Counted from the stretch's first letter, positions 1 through 8,953 are shown. The stretch is DNA of 64,000 nucleotides from an uncultured Dehalococcoidia bacterium (GCA_958295515.1 CATQGW010000003.1:205623-269622), one strand, 5' to 3'. Notes: generated by a model from the sequence alone, not told the origin. Numbers and translations are program-made.

Positions 1-62
1 GCGTCGCGCCGCTCGCGCACGGCCAACAGTTTCTCCCACATAACGGACAGCTCCGCGTTCAC
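1..62 (-). CDS. Possible 5' end of an unidentified gene (partial)
   Basis: After the hisS stop codon the same frame reopens with a GTG two codons later and reads MNAELSVMWEKLLAVRERRD to the window edge without a stop. Codon use is like the neighbours. This could be the start of a gene co-transcribed with hisS, but only about 20 residues are visible and no family can be assigned. No convincing ribosome binding site is seen, since the space between stop and GTG is only 6 nt. Confidence 0.25.
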   Translation of the reverse strand, partial: MNAELSVMWEKLLAVRERRD

Positions 63-68
63 CCGCGC

Positions 69-1361
69 TTACTCGGCGGTAGGCGGCGAATTCTCAGTAT
101 ATGGAGCGGCGCCCGCGACCTCGTTTACCACCGCTTCGAGCGGCAGGTCGCGCTGCTCGGCGCTGGCCATGTCGCGCAGCGTGACGGTGCCGGCGGCGAG
201 GCCGCGCTCGCCGACGATGATTGTCCAGCGGCAGCCGGCGCGTCCGGCGTGGCGCAGCTGCGCCTTGAGCGAACGCCCGCCGAAGGCCAGCGTCGCCGAA
301 ATTCCCGCGCGGCGCAGCTGTCCGGCCAGACCGCCGGCGGCGGAGGCCGCGCCCGCGCCGAGCGCGGCGATGATCACCTGCGGCTGCTCCTCGGCGTCGT
401 CAACCAGCCCCTGCTCGCGCAGCTGCAGGGCGAAGCGGTCAATGCCCATTCCGAAGCCGATGCCCGGCGTGGGCGGTCCGCCGATCTGCTCGATCAACCC
501 GTCGTAGCGCCCGCCCGCCAGCAGCGTCGTCTGTGATCCGCTCGGCTCATTCGGGACCAGCTCGAAGACGGTGTGGGTGTAGTAATCCAGCCCGCGCACC
601 AGGCTGGGGCGCTCTTCGTAGCGAATGCCCAGCGCGTCGAGCTGGTCTTTAACCGCCGCGTAGTAGGCGGCCGACTCGGCGCTGAGGTGCTCGGTGATCA
701 GCGGCGCGCCCTCCTGATAGGGGCGGGTGCGCTCGTCCTTGCTGTCCAGCAGCCGCATCGGTGCGCGCTGAAAGCGGGCGCGGTCGTCGGGCGCGATCTG
801 CTCCAGGTGCGGCTCGAAGTGCGCCCTGAGCTTGGGCACGTAGGCGCGGCGGTCCTCGAGATCGCCGATGCTGTTGATCAGCAGCACCAGGTCGCGCAGC
901 CCGAGCTGCTCGGCGATGCGCCAGCCGAGGTCCATCACCTCCGCGTCGAGCGCCGCGTCGCGCACGCCCAGCGCCTCGATGCCGAACTGCGTGTGCTGGC
1001 GGAAGCGCCCGGCCTGCGGGCGCTCGTAGCGGAACATCGGCGCGATGTAGGCCAGCTTGACCGGCTGCGGCAGATTGGCCATGCCGTGCTGGAGGTAGGC
1101 GCGGCAGACCGAGGCCGTGCCTTCGGGGCGCAGCGCCAGACGCTCGCCGCCGCGATCCTCGAAGACGTACATCTCCTTCTCGACGATGTCCGTCGCCTCG
1201 CCCACGCCGCGCGAGTAGAGCTCCGCGTTCTCAAACGTGGGCGGTTCGATGAAGCCGTAGCCGCAGAGCCGCGCCTGCTCCTGCACGACGGCGGTGATCC
1301 TGTCGCGGACGCGGTGCTCTGCCGGCAGCAGATCGCGCGTCCCGCGCGGCGCCTGGAACAT
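69..1361 (-). CDS. hisS: Histidyl-tRNA synthetase
   Basis: Class II aminoacyl-tRNA synthetase that charges tRNA-His with histidine in the cytoplasm. All signature segments are visible in order: the N-terminal PRGTRDLLP, TDIVEKEMYVFED, motif 2 (FRYERPQAGRFRQHTQFGIE), the histidine-specific GLDYYTHTVFE, motif 3 (PGIGFGMGIDRFAL), and a C-terminal anticodon-binding domain of about 90 residues. The length of about 430 aa is typical. The ORF track starts at a TTG four codons upstream; the ATG giving MFQAPRGTRD matches the usual family start and is preferred. It is transcribed divergently from the RSH gene across a gap of about 115 bp that must hold both promoters. Confidence 0.97.
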   Translation of the reverse strand: MFQAPRGTRDLLPAEHRVRDRITAVVQEQARLCGYGFIEPPTFENAELYSRGVGEATDIVEKEMYVFEDRGGERLALRPEGTASVCRAYLQHGMANLPQPVKLAYIAPMFRYERPQAGRFRQHTQFGIEALGVRDAALDAEVMDLGWRIAEQLGLRDLVLLINSIGDLEDRRAYVPKLRAHFEPHLEQIAPDDRARFQRAPMRLLDSKDERTRPYQEGAPLITEHLSAESAAYYAAVKDQLDALGIRYEERPSLVRGLDYYTHTVFELVPNEPSGSQTTLLAGGRYDGLIEQIGGPPTPGIGFGMGIDRFALQLREQGLVDDAEEQPQVIIAALGAGAASAAGGLAGQLRRAGISATLAFGGRSLKAQLRHAGRAGCRWTIIVGERGLAAGTVTLRDMASAEQRDLPLEAVVNEVAGAAPYTENSPPTAE

Positions 1362-1477
1362 TGCCCGATCCAATCGCTCGGCGATCGTTCATCCGCTCTC
1401 ATCGTACAGCCGCGCGATATTCACACACGTCATGCCGCATGACTGAACGTCGCTGCGAATCAGCGTAAATTGCGCGT

Positions 1478-3679
1478 ATGACGACCAGCACGCCCGAGGC
1501 GCGCGACCACGCGCTCTACCCGACCTTGGAAGACCTGAACGAGGTGCTCGAGCGCTACCTGTCGCTGGACGAGCGTGGGCAGGTCGAGAGCGCCTACGAG
1601 TTCGCCGAGATCGCACACAGCGGGCACACGCGGCGCTCCGGCCACCCCTACATCTCGCACCCGCTGGCGGCGGCGATCGTCTGCGCCGAGCTGCAGCTCG
1701 ATGTGCCGGCCGTCCAGGCCGCGCTGCTGCACGACGTGATGGAGGACTGCGGCGTGACCCGCGCCGATCTGGTCGATGCCTTCGGCGTCGATGTCGCCAA
1801 ACTGGTCGACGGCGCGACCAAGCTCAGCGCGCTGCGCCTGCCGGATGTCGACGCGCCCGCCGTTGATGACGACGCGCAGGCCGAAAACCTGCGCAAGATG
1901 TTCATCGCCATGGCGGACGATGTGCGGGTGGTGATCGTGAAGCTCGCCGACCGGCTGCACAACATGCGCACGCTCGGCGCGCTGCCCACGGAGAAGCAGC
2001 GGCGCATCTCGCGCGAGACGATGGAAATCTACGCGCCGCTGGCCGCCCGGCTGGGCATCTGGCAGATCCGCGCGCAGCTGGAGGACCTGGCGTTCAAGTA
2101 TCTCGAGCCCGCCGCGTATGAGCGGACCTCGAAGCTGGTCGCGGCGCGCAGGGAGACGCGCGAGCGCTACCTGCGCCAGCTGCGCCGCCAGCTGGAGAAT
2201 GCGCTCGAAGCGGCGGGGCTGCGCGCAGAGGTCAAGGGCCGCGTCAAGCACCTCTACTCGATCCACCAGAAGATGCAGAAATACTCCGCGCAGGGCAAGT
2301 CGTTCAGCGACATCTACGACCTGCTCGCCGTGCGGGTGCTGACCGAGTCGACCGCCGATTGCTACGCCGCGCTGGGCGTCGTACACGGCATGTGGCGGCC
2401 GATCGCGGGCGAGTTCGACGACTACATCGCCAGCCCGCGTCCGAGCGGCTATCAGTCGCTGCACACCACCGCCTACTGGTCGTCGTCGCACCCCGTCGAG
2501 GTGCAAATCCGCACCCACCAGATGGATTACGACGCGGAATACGGCGTCGCAGTCCACTGGCTCTACAAGGAGGGGCGCAACCGCGACCCGGACGACCGCG
2601 AGCGGCTCTCCTGGCTGCGTCAGCTGGTCGACTGGCAGGGCGAGCTGCCCGGCAGCGATGATTTCCTGGAGACGCTGCGCAGCGACATCTTTCAGGATCA
2701 GGTCTTCGTGCATACGCCGGCGGGGGAAATCATCGCGCTGCGGCGCGGCGCGACGCCGCTCGATTTCGCCTTCCGCATCCACACCGACATCGGTTGCTCC
2801 TGCGTCGGCGCGAAGGTCAACGGGCGGCTGGTGCAGTTGAGCACGCCGCTCGACAACGGCGATCTGGTCGAAATCGTGACCAGCCGCAACTCGCGAGGGC
2901 CAAGCCGCGACTGGCTCAACCCGGCGCTGGGTTACGTAACCACCCAGCAGGCGCGCACCAAAATCCGCCAGTGGTTCCGCCGTCAGCAGCGCAGCGAGAA
3001 CATCGCCAGCGGGCGCGAGGAGCTCGAGCGCGAGCTGCGCCGTCTCGGCCTGCGCCTGCCCAAGGTTGAGGACGAGGTCGTTGCAGTCACCCGCGCGAAG
3101 ACACTGGACGATGCGCTGGCGTTGATCGGCGCGGGCGATCCGACGGCGCACCAGGTCGCGCTGCGTGTGGCCCTGCCGGAGGAACCCGCGCCGAGTCCAC
3201 CGCCCGCCCGTATTCCCGACTCGCCGCCGCCCGACAATCTGGCCGATGCTGTGCGCGTGCTCGGCGCGCCCAACGTGCTGGCGCGGATCGCCGCCTGCTG
3301 CCAGCCGCGCCGCGGCGATCCGATTCGGGGCTACGTCACCCAGGGCCGTGGTGTCAGCGTCCACCGCTCCGATTGCCACAACGTGCTCCACACCGCGGAG
3401 CGGAATCGGCTGCTCGATGTGCAGTGGAGCCGCGGCGGCGGCAACTACGTCGCCCGCTTGCGGATCGACGGCTGGGATCGGGTCGGCTTCGCACGCGATG
3501 TCGCCACTGTCTGCGCCGACGAAGACGTGAATATGGTCTCGCTGGTCACCAGCGAGCCGAGCGGCGGCCAGGTCAGCATCGGTTTCAATGTCGAGGCTGC
3601 CAATCTGGCTCAGCTCCAACGTCTGATCCACAAGCTCGACGATGTGCGCGGCGTCCTCTCCGTAGAGCGTGAGACCTGA
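1478..3679 (+). CDS. rel: RelA/SpoT-type (p)ppGpp synthetase/hydrolase
   Basis: Long RSH enzyme of the stringent response, 733 aa. Domains: HD hydrolase (about residues 40-190) with H61 in YISHP, the HD pair at 85-86 in LLHDVMED, and KLADRLHNM; synthetase (about 235-350) with SGYQSLHT and VEVQIRT; TGS domain (about 400-460, DQVFVHTPAGEI); then a C-terminal conserved-Cys region and an ACT domain. The hydrolase metal ligands all look intact, so hydrolysis is expected. Unusually, the synthetase carries EFDD just before YIASPRPSGYQSLHT. That is the EXDD form known from monofunctional RelA rather than the RXKD form of bifunctional Rel/SpoT. The gene is the only RSH in the window and is followed by a coiled-coil membrane protein gene. 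Confidence 0.95.
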   Translation: MTTSTPEARDHALYPTLEDLNEVLERYLSLDERGQVESAYEFAEIAHSGHTRRSGHPYISHPLAAAIVCAELQLDVPAVQAALLHDVMEDCGVTRADLVDAFGVDVAKLVDGATKLSALRLPDVDAPAVDDDAQAENLRKMFIAMADDVRVVIVKLADRLHNMRTLGALPTEKQRRISRETMEIYAPLAARLGIWQIRAQLEDLAFKYLEPAAYERTSKLVAARRETRERYLRQLRRQLENALEAAGLRAEVKGRVKHLYSIHQKMQKYSAQGKSFSDIYDLLAVRVLTESTADCYAALGVVHGMWRPIAGEFDDYIASPRPSGYQSLHTTAYWSSSHPVEVQIRTHQMDYDAEYGVAVHWLYKEGRNRDPDDRERLSWLRQLVDWQGELPGSDDFLETLRSDIFQDQVFVHTPAGEIIALRRGATPLDFAFRIHTDIGCSCVGAKVNGRLVQLSTPLDNGDLVEIVTSRNSRGPSRDWLNPALGYVTTQQARTKIRQWFRRQQRSENIASGREELERELRRLGLRLPKVEDEVVAVTRAKTLDDALALIGAGDPTAHQVALRVALPEEPAPSPPPARIPDSPPPDNLADAVRVLGAPNVLARIAACCQPRRGDPIRGYVTQGRGVSVHRSDCHNVLHTAERNRLLDVQWSRGGGNYVARLRIDGWDRVGFARDVATVCADEDVNMVSLVTSEPSGGQVSIGFNVEAANLAQLQRLIHKLDDVRGVLSVERET

Positions 3680-3707
3680 GCCGGCCTCGCGCCGCTATGC
3701 TGCCGTC

Positions 3708-4163
3708 ATGGTGATGGACAGAACCCACGTATTTGAAGTGCTGCGCGAAGTCGGCATTGAAGAGGCCGTCGCCTCGCGTCTCGCCGATGTGCTCGAAGAA
3801 GACCGCGCCAAATTCGTCACCAAAGACGACTTGCTCGCTACCCGAGATGACTTGAAGGCCGCCCTCGACTCCGCCGTCGCTCTGCTGGAGCTGCGGATTT
3901 CCGCACTGGATGAGAAGGTTGACCGCGAGATCGCCTCGGTCCGTCGTGAGATTGACCTGCTGCACAGCGATTTCCAGCAGCTGCGCAACGATTTCCAGCA
4001 ACTGCGCAATGAGCTGCAGCAGCTGCGCAACGAGCTCAACGATCAACGCAAGGAGATGGCTGAGCGCGACGAGCGCCTGCGGCGCGAGATGCGTTGGGCC
4101 TTCGGCGTGCTCTTCACCTTGATCGTGGTGCAGATGGGCATCGTCATCGGCTTCGCCGTCTGA
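3708..4163 (+). CDS. Coiled-coil protein with C-terminal membrane anchor
   Basis: About 150 aa. An N-terminal globular stretch (HVFEVLREVGIEEAVASRLA) is followed by a long heptad-rich region with the repeated unit QQLRN(D/E), predicting an extended coiled coil. The C-terminus is one hydrophobic helix (WAFGVLFTLIVVQMGIVIGF). This resembles DUF1640/CCDC90-like bacterial proteins: oligomeric coiled coil, tail-anchored in the membrane. The tracked start at 3669 overlaps the RSH gene; the ATG at 3708 (or 3714) is more likely. It may be co-transcribed with the RSH gene. Function unknown. Confidence 0.75.
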   Translation: MVMDRTHVFEVLREVGIEEAVASRLADVLEEDRAKFVTKDDLLATRDDLKAALDSAVALLELRISALDEKVDREIASVRREIDLLHSDFQQLRNDFQQLRNELQQLRNELNDQRKEMAERDERLRREMRWAFGVLFTLIVVQMGIVIGFAV

Positions 4164-4194
4164 CGAATCCTGACGGCCGGCGCGACGTCAACCG

Positions 4195-5331
4195 TTAGCT
4201 CTGCAATGCCGCTACCAACTGCTCCACGTGCTCGGGCGGCGTGTAGAAGTGCGGCGAGGCGCGCAGGCGGCCGAAGCGGATCGCGGTCGAAATGTTCTGC
4301 TCGCCGAGACGCTCCCAGGTCTCCTCGATGCTCTCCCGCTCGGCCAGCGCCGGCGGGCGATCGAAGCAGATGATCCCGCTGCGTTCCGCTGCGCCGCGCG
4401 GCGAGAACACATTGCAGCCGATCGATTCCAGCCGATCGCAGAGCAGATCGCTGATGTCGCTGAGCTGCGACCAGACCGTCTCCAGCCCCACCTCGAGCAG
4501 CAGCGCGATCGCGCCGCGCAAACCCATCAGCGTGGCGGTCGGGCTGGCGCCCGGCTCGAAGCGGCTGGCGTCGGGCTTGAGCAGGATGCTCTCCCCGCCG
4601 TGCTCCAGTCCGTCGACCATGCTGCTCGCGCCCAGCAGCGGCGGGACCAGCTCCTCGATCAGATTCTCGCGCACGTAGAGCAATCCCGAACCGGTCGGGC
4701 CGAGCATCCATTTGTGCCCGCCGGCGGCGAGGAAGTCGATGTCGTCGCCGACCACATCGATCGGCATCGCGCCCGCCGACTGGATCGCATCCACCACCAT
4801 CAGGCCGCCCTGCGCATGCACCGCGTCGGCCAGTGGGCGCAGCGGGCTGCGGAAGCCCGAGCCCCACTGCACGTGCGAGATCGCCAGCAGCCGCGTGCGC
4901 TCGCCGATCGCCGCGACTACATCCTCGGTCGGGATGCGGCCGTCGGGCTGCGCGGCCACGATGTCGATCTCCACTCCCTTGTCGCCCAGCGCCGTCCAGG
5001 TGTGGCGATTGGAGGGATATTCGGCGTCGGTCACGACCAGATGATCGCCGGGCTGCCAGGGCAGGCTGCCGGCGATGATCGAGAGGCCGGTGGCGGTGTT
5101 GGGCACCAGGCCGATCTCGTGCCCGCCGCGCGCGCCGAGCAGTTTGGCGGCGTCCGCGCGCAGCGCCTCGGTCTCCTCCTGCCAGTTCGAGCCGACATAG
5201 CCGCGCCGCGTGGCGTGCTCCACATAAGCGCGCACCGCGTCCGCCGCAGGCCTGGGCAGCGGCGACACGCCGGCATGGTTGAAGAAGGCCATTTCGTCGA
5301 GCACGGGAAACAGATCGGAGGTGTAGGTCAT
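4195..5331 (-). CDS. Class V aminotransferase (cysteine desulfurase-like fold)
   Basis: PLP-dependent enzyme of fold type I, class V, 378 aa. Visible features are the N-terminal FFNHAGVSPLP, the substrate/PLP region VPNTATGLSI, the aspartate in LMVVDAIQSAGAMPIDV, and the Schiff-base lysine in AAGGHKWMLGPTGSG. The start at 5331 is chosen because GAGGAG precedes the ATG by 5 nt; the tracked longer form adds 13 unlikely residues. Family members include cysteine desulfurases, isopenicillin-N epimerases and kynureninase-like enzymes. No suf/isc genes are nearby, so a dedicated iron-sulfur role is not supported and the substrate is unknown. It is divergent from comM. Confidence 0.88.
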   Translation of the reverse strand: MTYTSDLFPVLDEMAFFNHAGVSPLPRPAADAVRAYVEHATRRGYVGSNWQEETEALRADAAKLLGARGGHEIGLVPNTATGLSIIAGSLPWQPGDHLVVTDAEYPSNRHTWTALGDKGVEIDIVAAQPDGRIPTEDVVAAIGERTRLLAISHVQWGSGFRSPLRPLADAVHAQGGLMVVDAIQSAGAMPIDVVGDDIDFLAAGGHKWMLGPTGSGLLYVRENLIEELVPPLLGASSMVDGLEHGGESILLKPDASRFEPGASPTATLMGLRGAIALLLEVGLETVWSQLSDISDLLCDRLESIGCNVFSPRGAAERSGIICFDRPPALAERESIEETWERLGEQNISTAIRFGRLRASPHFYTPPEHVEQLVAALQS

Positions 5332-5431
5332 CGCGGCTCCTCGCTGGCGCTGGCTGGTTGCTGGACACAAGGCTACGCGAGGGTGGACCGAGGGGTTGCC
5401 AAGCGTGGAATGTGTGTTCTAGGATGCACGC

Positions 5432-5443
5432 GAACGCGAGTTC
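5432..5443. promoter_or_regulatory. Palindrome resembling a Gram-positive LexA box
   Basis: CGAACGCGAGTTCG, a GAAC-N4-GTTC palindrome, lies 20 nt upstream of the comM start. It differs at one position from the CGAACRNRYGTTCG form used by LexA of Firmicutes and Actinobacteria. Whether this organism's LexA uses that motif is not known from this window, so the call is tentative. Confidence 0.25.
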
Positions 5444-5463
5444 GGAGTTGGATGGGAGTCATC

Positions 5464-7014
5464 ATGCACACACGGGTTCACGGCGGCGCGGTGGTCGGCC
5501 TCGACGGCGAGCCGATCTGCGTTGAGGTCGATATCTCCAGCGGACTGCCCAAGACCACGATTGTCGGCCTGCCCGACGCGGCGGTCGACGAGGCGCGCGA
5601 GCGGGTGCGCTCGGCGATTCGCAACGCCGGCGCCGGTTTCCCGACCAAGCGCGTCACGGTCAACCTCGCGCCTGCGCATTTGCGCAAGGAGGGCGCCGGC
5701 TACGACCTGCCGATCGCGGTCGGGATGCTGGTCGCCACCGGGCAAATCTGCGAAAGCGCGGTCGAGGACACGCTCTTCCTCGGCGAGCTGGCGCTCGATG
5801 GGGAGCTGCGCCACGTGCGCGGCGTGCTCTCCGTCGCGGCCGCCGCGCGCGACGCCGATGTCTCGCGCATCGTCGTGCCTACGGTGGACGCCGAGGAGGC
5901 GGCGCTGATCGACGGGATCGAGGTCGTCGCGGTCGACTCGCTGCGCGACTGGATCGCGATCGCCACCGAGGAACGCCCGCTGAGCGACGCGATCTGGCGC
6001 TCCAACCCGCAGGCGACGGAGGAGATGCCGCACAGCCCGGACGCGCACGACTTCCAGGAAGTGCGCGGACAGGAGCACGTCAAACGCGCGCTCGAAGTGG
6101 CGGCGGCGGGCGGGCACAACATGCTGATGAATGGTCCGCCCGGCGCGGGCAAGACGCTGCTTGCCTCCTGCCTGCCCGGCATTCTGCCGCCGCTGACCAC
6201 CGACGAAGCGCTGGAAGTGACGCGGATCGCCAGCGTGGCCGGAATCACCGAGGCCGGCGCGCAGCTAATCCGCCGCCGCCCCTTCCGCTCGCCGCACCAC
6301 ACGATCTCCAATGCCGGTCTGGTCGGCGGCGGACAGCGGCTGCGGCCCGGCGAGATCACGCTCGCCCACCGCGGGGTGTTGTTCCTCGACGAGCTGCCCG
6401 AGTTCAGCGTGCGCGCGCTGGAGGCGCTGCGCCAGCCGCTGGAAGACCGCCAGATCACCATCTCGCGCGCCCACGGCGCGGTCACCTACCCCGCCGACAT
6501 CACGCTGATCAGCGCGATGAACCCCTGCCCCTGCGGCAACTTCGGCTCCGACCAGCCCTGCACGTGCAGCGATTCCGCCGTCTACCGCTACCAGCGCCGC
6601 ATCTCCGGGCCGGTGCTGGACCGGATCGACCTGTTCGTCGATGTGCCGCGTGTGGCGGTGCAGAAGCTGATGCGCTCCGCCGACGGCACGGAAGCGCCGC
6701 TCGGCGAACCCTCCGCCGTCGTCCGTGAGCGTGTGGTGGCGGCGCGGCGGCGGCAGCACGAGCGGCACGGCCCCGATGGTCCGCGCTCCAATGCCGCGCT
6801 TTCCGCCCGCGGTGTGCGCACGCACTGTATGGATCGGCTTGAGCAGACCGCTGAAACGCTGATCCGTGAGGCGGTCGATCGGCTCTCGCTCTCCGCGCGC
6901 GGCTTTCACCGCGTGCTCAAGGTCTCGCGCACCATCGCCGACCTCGCTGGCTCCGAGAACATCACCGTGCAGCATGTCGCCGAGGCTGTCCAATACCGCA
7001 AGCGAAACGGCTAG
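5464..7014 (+). CDS. comM: YifB/ComM-family Mg-chelatase-like AAA+ ATPase
   Basis: AAA+ ATPase of 516 aa. Characterised ComM is a hexameric helicase that promotes branch migration during natural transformation. N-terminal ChlI-type domain: VEVDISSGLPKTTIVGLPDA and KRVTVNLAPAHLRKEGAGYDLPIA. Walker A is GPPGAGKT and Walker B is VLFLDELPEF. Further conserved parts are PFRSPHHT, SAMNPCPCGNFG, and a C-terminal domain ending in ARGFHRVLKVSRTIADLAG. The tracked ORF begins more than 1.2 kb upstream only because the antisense of the aminotransferase gene is open. The ATG at 5464 follows GGGAG and fits family N-termini; an ATG at 5452 is possible. Confidence 0.93.
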   Translation: MHTRVHGGAVVGLDGEPICVEVDISSGLPKTTIVGLPDAAVDEARERVRSAIRNAGAGFPTKRVTVNLAPAHLRKEGAGYDLPIAVGMLVATGQICESAVEDTLFLGELALDGELRHVRGVLSVAAAARDADVSRIVVPTVDAEEAALIDGIEVVAVDSLRDWIAIATEERPLSDAIWRSNPQATEEMPHSPDAHDFQEVRGQEHVKRALEVAAAGGHNMLMNGPPGAGKTLLASCLPGILPPLTTDEALEVTRIASVAGITEAGAQLIRRRPFRSPHHTISNAGLVGGGQRLRPGEITLAHRGVLFLDELPEFSVRALEALRQPLEDRQITISRAHGAVTYPADITLISAMNPCPCGNFGSDQPCTCSDSAVYRYQRRISGPVLDRIDLFVDVPRVAVQKLMRSADGTEAPLGEPSAVVRERVVAARRRQHERHGPDGPRSNAALSARGVRTHCMDRLEQTAETLIREAVDRLSLSARGFHRVLKVSRTIADLAGSENITVQHVAEAVQYRKRNG

Positions 7015-7054
7015 CCTCTGCGCGACGCACGGATCGAGTCGCGGAGGTGCTGGG

Positions 7055-8677
7055 ATGGAATTGCTGTTCACCGGCGGACGAGTGCTGACGATGGATGCAC
7101 TCGATCGCATCGCTTCGGGAGTCGCCGTGCGCGACGGGCGGATCGTTGCGGTTGGGGACAGCGAGGAGGCGCGGCGAGCGGTCGGCCCCGACGCCACGCA
7201 TGTCCCGCTGCAGGGACGCGCGCTTGTCCCGGGTTTCTGCGATCCGCACAACCACTTTTCGATGACGACCTTCGAGCCGCGATCGGTCGATTGCCGCGTC
7301 CCGCCGCTGGCGGGCAAGGCGGCGGTGCTCGATGCGATTGCGGCGGCTGCCGACGGCAGCCCTGAAGGCCAGTGGATTTGGGGACTCGGCTTCAGTACCG
7401 GCGTGTACGAGCCTGTTGCCGGCGACCCCGACGCGCTGCTGCGCTGGGAGCTGGACGAAGCGGCGCCGCGCAACCCGGTCTGCGTCATGGACTCCTCATA
7501 TCACGCCTGCTACGCCAACTCGGCCGCGCTGACGCTGGTTGGGATTGACCGCACCACGCCAGACCCGCCGGGCGGTGAGATTCGGCGCGACGATCGTGGC
7601 GAACCGAATGGCCTGTTGTGGGAACGGGCGATGGACGTGGTGCATCACGCCTCGATGCGCAGCTACGTCGACACCTTTGGTCCCGATGTCGTCGCTGATC
7701 TCGTTCAGCAGAACGCCCAGCGTCACCTCTCGCACGGCATCACCAGCGTCGGCGATGCCTTGGTCATGCCTGAGAGCGCCGAGATTTACCGTCTGACCGA
7801 CGAGCGAGGCAAACTGCCGATCGTGATCCACCAGATGCGCGGCGGGCCCGGCTTCTTCGCCGCGCCCGAAGACGCGGCGGGCGGCGCGTTCATCGAGGAT
7901 GATGTCTCCGACCGTCTGCGCGGCGGCATCGTCAAGATCTTCATGGACCCCGTCTGGCCCAGCCCGGCGATGACGGTCTGCCACGCGGACGGCTCTACCG
8001 AGGACGTAGGCGCGCCCTACTATGGTCAGGAAGAGGTCGATCACCTCGTGCTCGACGCCGCCTCGCACGGTCTGCAGGTCGCGATCCATTGCATCGGCAA
8101 CCGCGCTGTGGAGCAGGGCCTGAACGCTTTTGAGCGCGCCCTGCGCGAGACGCCGCGTGACGACCCTCGCTACCGCATTGAGCACTTCTCGCTCGCGACC
8201 TCTGAGCAGATCGAACGCGCGCGGTCGCTCGGCGTGATCATCTCGCACCAGCCGCCGTTCCTCAACGCGATCGGCGAGTACTTCGAGACCCGCATCACTC
8301 AGGCGGGGCTCGATAGCCGCCCGATTCCCTACCGCGAAATGCTCGACGCCGGCCTCACCGTTGCCTCCGGCTCCGACTTTCCCTGCGCGCCGGTCGAGCC
8401 GCTGCTCGGGCTCTACAGCCTCGTCTCGCGGCGCGCGGGCGACGGCCAGCTGGTCGCCGAGGAGCAGGCGATCTCACCGCTAGAAGCGCTGCGCACCTAC
8501 ACGCTCAACTCCGCCGCCGCGATGTTCCGCGAACACGAGGTGGGCTCGATCGAGGTCGGCAAGCGCGCCGATCTCGTTGTGCTCAGCCACGATCCCTCGC
8601 TGGTCAATGCGGACTTCATCCGCCAGCTGGTAGTGCAGCAAACCTACGTGGACGGCGATCTGCTGTACGCCGTCTAG
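7055..8677 (+). CDS. YtcJ-like metal-dependent amidohydrolase
   Basis: 540-aa amidohydrolase of the YtcJ/exoenzyme regulatory (AepA) type. Metal-site elements in order: VPGFCDPHNHF (HxH), the lysine in GGIVKIFMDP, QVAIHCIGNRAV (His), RIEHFSL (His), and ASGSDFPCAPVEPL (Asp). The C-terminal part of the composite beta domain (VGSIEVGKRADLVVLS) is complete. GGAGG lies 8 nt before the ATG at 7055, so this start is preferred to the tracked one inside comM. Members act on diverse amide or urea-like substrates; the substrate here cannot be deduced. Directly downstream is the remnant of another gene. Confidence 0.9.
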   Translation: MELLFTGGRVLTMDALDRIASGVAVRDGRIVAVGDSEEARRAVGPDATHVPLQGRALVPGFCDPHNHFSMTTFEPRSVDCRVPPLAGKAAVLDAIAAAADGSPEGQWIWGLGFSTGVYEPVAGDPDALLRWELDEAAPRNPVCVMDSSYHACYANSAALTLVGIDRTTPDPPGGEIRRDDRGEPNGLLWERAMDVVHHASMRSYVDTFGPDVVADLVQQNAQRHLSHGITSVGDALVMPESAEIYRLTDERGKLPIVIHQMRGGPGFFAAPEDAAGGAFIEDDVSDRLRGGIVKIFMDPVWPSPAMTVCHADGSTEDVGAPYYGQEEVDHLVLDAASHGLQVAIHCIGNRAVEQGLNAFERALRETPRDDPRYRIEHFSLATSEQIERARSLGVIISHQPPFLNAIGEYFETRITQAGLDSRPIPYREMLDAGLTVASGSDFPCAPVEPLLGLYSLVSRRAGDGQLVAEEQAISPLEALRTYTLNSAAAMFREHEVGSIEVGKRADLVVLSHDPSLVNADFIRQLVVQQTYVDGDLLYAV

Positions 8678-8682
8678 AGACG

Positions 8683-8850
8683 CTGGACGCGATCTCCGCG
8701 TCCGACAACATGGCGTTCGACGCGGCGGGCAATTTGTGGGTCGCCACCGACGGCCTGCGCCCGCCGACCAGCCGCTTCCCCGACGGACGCTTCGCGCGGC
8801 CCAGCGTGATCGCGGCGCGCAAGGACGACGGAGGCGTGATCGGCTCCTGA
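8683..8850 (+). pseudogene. C-terminal remnant of a PhoX-like (DUF839) or SMP-30-like protein
   Basis: From codon 8683 one frame reads LDAISASDNMAFDAAGNLWV, continues through ATDG to VIGS and ends at TGA 8848. The DN(L/M)AFD-x-GNLW(V/I)xTDG signature is typical of PhoX-type alkaline phosphatases (DUF839) and of beta-propeller lactonases. There is no start codon or N-terminal part: the frame runs into the tail of the amidohydrolase gene. I read it as the last 55 codons of a deleted gene. It is too short to decide between the two families. Confidence 0.5.
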
Positions 8851-8878
8851 CCGCCGCGAGTGTTAAGCTGGGTCTCGC

Positions 8879-8953
8879 GCCCCCGTAGCTCAGGGGATAG
8901 AGCACCGGCCTCCGGAGCCGGGAGCGTAGGTTCGAATCCTACCGGGGGTACCA
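8879..8953 (+). tRNA. tRNA-Arg (anticodon CCG)
   Basis: Full cloverleaf: acceptor stem GCCCCCG/CGGGGGT, D arm GCTC-AGGGGATA-GAGC, anticodon stem CCGGC/GCCGG around the loop CTCCGGA (anticodon CCG at 8912-8914), T arm GTAGG-TTCGAAT-CCTAC, discriminator A and encoded CCA. It reads the rare-in-AT, common-in-GC codon CGG. Confidence 0.95.

Noticed and set aside
1460-3631. 723-aa minus-strand ORF opposite the RSH gene
   Set aside because: The plus strand encodes a complete, motif-rich RSH. The antisense frame is open only because of high GC codon bias and shows no family features.
4228-5463. N-terminal 400 residues of the tracked 928-aa ORF before ComM
   Set aside because: This part is the antisense of the aminotransferase gene. 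ComM homologues start near MHTRVHGG and a ribosome site is present there.
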